DNA of 64,000 bases from Polaribacter marinaquae. Its GTDB lineage: Bacteria; Bacteroidota; Bacteroidia; Flavobacteriales; Flavobacteriaceae. Under the pieces are notes generated by a model. The model had not been told where the DNA came from. It did no database searches and saw only the letters and a program-made list of their open reading frames with translations. Made by a program: the position numbers and the translations under genes. This document shows, in pieces, positions 61,423 to 64,000 of the stretch (position 1 is the first letter of the stretch; every line of letters begins with the position of its first letter). The stretch spans positions 1,876,001 to 1,940,000 of the forward strand of contig NZ_CP150496.1 in NCBI RefSeq assembly GCF_038019025.1, written 5' to 3'.

Positions 61423-61974
61423 TTACTTTTTTGACCAAGCAAATTTTTCGAAAGCTGCATCTACAGGTGTATTTGCAATATGGTTTGTATAGTTACTAAT
61501 TGTCTTTTGAGATAAACCTAAAATAATATCTAAAACATGCTTCTCTTGGTAACCTGCTACATAAAAAGCATCTAAATCTGCTTGAGTAACATTACCTCTG
61601 TTCTTTACAATTGCTAAAGTCATTGTACGTAATGCTTCTAATTTAGAACTTTCTAAAGGAGTTTCGTTACGCAATGCCTCTGTAATGTTTTCATCAACTT
61701 TCATCATATTTGCGATTCCTGTATGCGCTGGTACACAATAATGACATGAATGCTCTACATTAATTGCTTGCCAAACTACTGTAAGTTCTTCTTCGTTAAA
61801 AGATGATTGTGTAAATAACTCGTGTAACGTTTGGTAAGCCTGTAATATTTGAGGAGAACCTGCTAAAACGCCATGTAAACCAGGTATCATTCCGTATGCT
61901 TTTTGAGAGTTTTCTAATAAAGGCTTTGCATCTGCAGGTGCAGATTCGATGTTGTGTATTTTTAATGTTGTCAT
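61423..61974 (-). CDS. Carboxymuconolactone decarboxylase/AhpD-like protein
   Basis: A 183-residue all-helical protein of the AhpD/CMD superfamily. The redox site is Glu74, Cys77, Cys80 and His84 in VEHSCHYCVPAH, the complete AhpD-type proton-relay pattern, so peroxidase-like or thiol-reductase activity is likelier than muconolactone decarboxylation. Supporting stretches are PGLHGVLAGSPQILQAYQ and LDIILGLSQKTISNYTNHI. It lies 63 bases downstream of tetR, and a palindrome (62004-62019) matching one at the tetR promoter sits 30 bases before its start. Confidence 0.93.
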   Translation of the reverse strand: MTTLKIHNIESAPADAKPLLENSQKAYGMIPGLHGVLAGSPQILQAYQTLHELFTQSSFNEEELTVVWQAINVEHSCHYCVPAHTGIANMMKVDENITEALRNETPLESSKLEALRTMTLAIVKNRGNVTQADLDAFYVAGYQEKHVLDIILGLSQKTISNYTNHIANTPVDAAFEKFAWSKK

Positions 61975-62003
61975 AATTTTACTTTTATTTACTATTTATA
62001 TTT

Positions 62004-62019
62004 CTAAGCAGTCGCTTAG
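62004..62019. promoter_or_regulatory. TetR operator candidate A (upstream of the CMD gene)
   Basis: CTAAGCAGTCGCTTAG, a perfect 6+4+6 palindrome (CTAAGC-N4-GCTTAG), between the tetR stop and the CMD start. Its left half-site equals that of candidate B at 62620-62635. Confidence 0.7.
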
Positions 62020-62037
62020 TTTATATTAAAAAAAAAA

Positions 62038-62598
62038 CTAATTATTTAAAAAAGTCATTTCTATAATTTCTTCTAATTCTTTTGTGCTGTATACTTTAGA
62101 TGCTATCGATAAACCTAAAAGACTATTCATAAGAAAATTTGCTTTCTTATCAATTAACACCTCTTCGTAGTCGTTTTGTTTTAAACTTCTTACAAACAAT
62201 TGTTTTATTTCATTCGAAAAAAACAATAACTCTTTCATTATTAGAGGGTTTTCTTCACTTTTTAATTCGCTAACAGTATTTGTTACCAAACAACCTTTGT
62301 AACATGCGTTTTCTTTAGAGAATTCTAAAAAATTAAAAAAATAGTCTTTAATATCTTTAATTCCGTTTTTACCATTTTCTAAAATGTCTGTAATCTGTCT
62401 AATTTGTTTTCGATAACATTTTATACTCTCTAAAAAAACACCTTGTTTATTACCAAAACTAGCATAAATAGAAAATTGATTAATTCCCATTTCTTTTTCT
62501 AACATTCTAACAGAGGTATTTTCATAGCCATTTCGCCAGAATAAAGCCATTGCTTTTTCTATAACTACTTGCTCGTTATATTGTTTTTTTCTTGCCAT
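62038..62598 (-). CDS. TetR/AcrR family transcriptional regulator
   Basis: A 186-residue dimeric repressor. Residues 8-52 are the TetR DNA-binding domain (VIEKAMALFWRNGYENTSVR, MGINQFSIYASFGNKQGVF). The ligand domain follows, with ACYKGCLVTNTVSE near 95-108 holding two cysteines that could sense electrophiles or oxidants, in the manner of the NemR/AcuR group. The promoter and operator candidate B lie between it and the divergent lipoprotein gene. It is inferred to control itself, that gene and the downstream CMD gene. Confidence 0.93.
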   Translation of the reverse strand: MARKKQYNEQVVIEKAMALFWRNGYENTSVRMLEKEMGINQFSIYASFGNKQGVFLESIKCYRKQIRQITDILENGKNGIKDIKDYFFNFLEFSKENACYKGCLVTNTVSELKSEENPLIMKELLFFSNEIKQLFVRSLKQNDYEEVLIDKKANFLMNSLLGLSIASKVYSTKELEEIIEMTFLNN

Positions 62599-62614
62599 TT
62601 TAAATAAAAGACCA

Positions 62615-62622
62615 CAAAACTA
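62615..62622 (-). promoter_or_regulatory. -7 promoter element of tetR
   Basis: TAGTTTTG on the reverse strand at 62622-62615, 16 bases before the ATG. It overlaps the left edge of operator candidate B by three bases. Confidence 0.65.
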
Positions 62623-62635
62623 AGCAAATGCTTTG
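62620..62635. promoter_or_regulatory. TetR operator candidate B (tetR/lipoprotein divergent promoters)
   Basis: CTAAGCAAATGCTTTG has the same 6+4+6 layout as candidate A with one changed base in the right half (GCTTTG for GCTTAG). It overlaps the tetR -7 element and the -33 element of the divergent lipoprotein gene, so a bound dimer would block both. Confidence 0.7.
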
Positions 62636-62661
62636 ATATAAAAAAATCTTTCATAGTTTTG
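62632..62661 (+). promoter_or_regulatory. Promoter of the DUF6503 lipoprotein gene
   Basis: TTTG at 62632-62635 and TAGTTTTG at 62654-62661 are spaced by 18 bases. The -33 element is also the right end of operator candidate B. The ATG is 23 bases downstream. Confidence 0.7.
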
Positions 62662-62684
62662 CAACATCTTTAATACTTTTTATT

Positions 62685-63485
62685 ATGAAAAAAACTATCT
62701 ATTTATGTCTTATAACACTAATTTTTATTTCTTGTAAAGAAGAAAAAAAAGCGACAGAGCCTAAGACAGAAACAATTGAAATTGAAAAAAACACAGCTTT
62801 AAAATATCCGAAGAATTTATTAGATATTTTTGATGCTCATGGAGGTATCGAAAACTGGCAAAAAATGAAGTCTCTTGTTTTTACAATGGAAACTAAAAAT
62901 GGAGATGAAATAATAGCAACCAATTTAAAAAGCAGAGAAGCTTTATTAACTAACAAAAATAGTACAATTGGTTTTGACGGATCTAAAGTATGGTTAGAAA
63001 ATAAGTCAAAAGAAAAACACAAAGGATATGATCCTATTTATGGCTATAATTTGATGTTTTATTTTTATGCGATGCCTTTTATTTTAGCTGATGATGGTAT
63101 TAATTATAAAGATGCAGAACCTTTAGTTTTTGAAGGAAAAACCTATCCAGGAATTGAAATAACATATAATAATGGTGTTGGTGAAACACCAGAAGACAGA
63201 TATGTTTTATATTATAATGCAACAACTTTTAATATGGAGTGGCTTGGTTATACTGTTAATTTTGTTGAAGGAATCGACAAGAAAGAATTACATTTTAGAA
63301 GATATAAAGATTGGCAAAATGTAAATGGCTTAATACTACCAAAATCTATTATTGGCTATACTTTTAAAAATAATAAACCAATTAAACCAAAAGGAACCAA
63401 CGTATTTAAAGATGTAAAACTATCTGAAAAAGCATTTGATTTAAAAATGTTTAAAAAAACAGAAAACGGTAACTATTTAAATTAA
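62685..63485 (+). CDS. DUF6503 family lipoprotein
   Basis: A 266-residue predicted lipoprotein with lipobox LIFISC (acylated Cys17) and a charged KEEKKATEPKTE linker. The body (ILDAHGG-like LLDIFDAHGGIENWQKMKSL, then EGKTYPGIEITYNNGVGETPEDRY) matches DUF6503, whose beta-rich fold resembles LolA/LppX lipid carriers. The function is unknown. Its promoter overlaps the TetR operator candidate, suggesting co-regulation with the redox genes. A bidirectional terminator follows. Confidence 0.85.
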   Translation: MKKTIYLCLITLIFISCKEEKKATEPKTETIEIEKNTALKYPKNLLDIFDAHGGIENWQKMKSLVFTMETKNGDEIIATNLKSREALLTNKNSTIGFDGSKVWLENKSKEKHKGYDPIYGYNLMFYFYAMPFILADDGINYKDAEPLVFEGKTYPGIEITYNNGVGETPEDRYVLYYNATTFNMEWLGYTVNFVEGIDKKELHFRRYKDWQNVNGLILPKSIIGYTFKNNKPIKPKGTNVFKDVKLSEKAFDLKMFKKTENGNYLN

Positions 63486-63490
63486 AATAG

Positions 63491-63520
63491 AAACCGCATA
63501 GATAAAAATCTATGCGGTTT
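63491..63520. terminator. Shared bidirectional terminator (DUF6503 / Kef antiporter)
   Basis: AAACCGCATAGAT (63491-63503) pairs with ATCTATGCGGTTT (63508-63520) around a 4-base loop. It serves both convergent genes, followed by TATTATTTTTT on the forward strand. Confidence 0.9.
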
Positions 63521-63522
63521 TA

Positions 63523-64000
63523 TTATTTTTTAGATTTGTTTAAAATTTCTCTAATATGCTCACTATCCCAATGATTATCAAACTCTACAATTCCTCTTTT
63601 AAAATCTTCATTTAAAAATTTTTCTTGCTGTTCTAATTCCTTTCTAGCTTTAAAAATATAATCATCTTCACGTTTCGTTTCTGTAGCTAACCGTCTAAGA
63701 CTTTCTACATCGTATTTAATAAAGTTTTGAACCTGCCTATTTAACGTATATTTTCTAAAACCCATTTTACTTAAAACATCTTTTGCCAAAACTAAAGATG
63801 TTTCTAAAGATTCTCTATAAATATTTTGTTCTCCGTTGTTTAAAAGCTCGTATGCATCGTACCTGTTTTTAGTACGAATCATTAATTCTACTTGCGGATA
63901 TTTCTCTTTTACAATTTTACTAATTGCTTTCGAAACACTAATTTTATTAGTAGCACAAATAATAATTTTTGCTTCTGCAATACCTGCAGATTCTAATAAA
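63523..64000 (-). CDS. Kef-type monovalent cation:proton antiporter, C-terminal part
   Basis: The 3' end of a CPA2-family antiporter gene whose start lies beyond base 64000. The visible 158 residues begin in a TrkA-N/RCK Rossmann domain (SAGIAEAKIIICATNKISVSKA, then YPQVELMIRTKNRYDAYELL) and end in a long charged coiled coil (KARKELEQQEKFLNEDFKRG) and EHIREILNKSKK. That arrangement is typical of KefB/KefC-like potassium efflux proteins. The membrane domain is not in view, so the exact subtype is uncertain. Confidence 0.85.
   Translation of the reverse strand, partial: LLESAGIAEAKIIICATNKISVSKAISKIVKEKYPQVELMIRTKNRYDAYELLNNGEQNIYRESLETSLVLAKDVLSKMGFRKYTLNRQVQNFIKYDVESLRRLATETKREDDYIFKARKELEQQEKFLNEDFKRGIVEFDNHWDSEHIREILNKSKK

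Noticed and set aside
1..64000. tRNA or rRNA genes, CRISPR arrays, insertion sequences, integrases or an origin of replication
   Set aside because: I looked through the intergenic regions and found no cloverleaf, spaced direct repeats, transposase-like frames or DnaA-box cluster; gene content is chromosomal core throughout.

Overview
The window is an AT-rich, densely coding chromosome segment from a marine-type member of the Flavobacteriaceae (Bacteroidota), most likely Polaribacter or a close relative. The phylum is well supported by Bacteroidota-type promoters (TAnnTTTG at -7, often TATCTTTG), a complete sprA gene for the type IX secretion/gliding translocon, many Bacteroidota-specific families (DUF5686, DUF4270, DUF4296, DUF4271, DUF3109), frequent TTG starts and few Shine-Dalgarno sites. 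The genus is an inference. I see no rRNA, tRNA, CRISPR array, prophage or insertion sequence.

Layout. 1-5.5 kb: the N-terminal part of ribonucleotide reductase NrdB, heme A synthase, moaE and moaD separated by an opposite-strand DUF3817 gene, and a DUF5686 outer-membrane protein. 5.6-13.6 kb: a self-contained sugar locus with a LacI regulator, twin palindromic operators, a TonB-dependent receptor, an SLC45-like MFS transporter, a PfkB fructokinase and a GH13_18 sucrose-phosphorylase-like enzyme. Its logic matches the sux loci of Xanthomonas, but with a phosphorylase in place of amylosucrase. 13.6-25.2 kb: malic enzyme-phosphotransacetylase, then ruvA, sprA, gcvH, vanZ-like and tonB on one strand. 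25.5-30.2 kb: a MORN-type secreted protein, dodecin, an unknown secreted protein, MscS, tsaB and a TolC-family protein.

30.4-35.4 kb: a reverse-strand respiratory block (cyoE, two subunit III genes, subunit IV, terminator, a cysteine-less SCO-like protein, SCO, DUF420 and a small Cys-rich membrane protein). With the heme A synthase at 1 kb it covers heme A supply and copper delivery for a cytochrome c oxidase whose subunits I and II are not here. 35.6-39.8 kb: a RemB-like outer-membrane protein with an N-terminal TonB-C-like domain, a WbpD-like acetyltransferase, deoC and a second tonB. Between that tonB and a LytTR/LytS-type two-component pair lies a predicted ~100-nt structured RNA with two hairpin loops that both carry UAGGGG.

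42.8-59.8 kb is mostly housekeeping: DUF3109, MarC, a small FAD protein, glmS, DUF4270, an isolated GT5 N-domain, panC-panD, a flippase-like protein, a REP-like intergenic repeat, radA, hemD, DUF4271, a Dpm1-like glycosyltransferase, GNAT, a dihydroorotase with a QxH motif, DUF4296, an SDR protein and tyrS. 59.8-64 kb: a YHS protein and a small redox regulon (FrnE-like DsbA, EthD, carboxymuconolactone decarboxylase, TetR, divergent DUF6503 lipoprotein) in which two near-identical palindromes mark the likely TetR targets. The window ends inside a Kef-type antiporter.

The items I would look at first are the predicted RNA at 39871-39972, the phosphorolytic sux-like locus, the TetR twin palindromes, the REP-like element at 51281-51358, and a set of promoters placed exactly 4 nt from the start codon, which suggests leaderless mRNAs.
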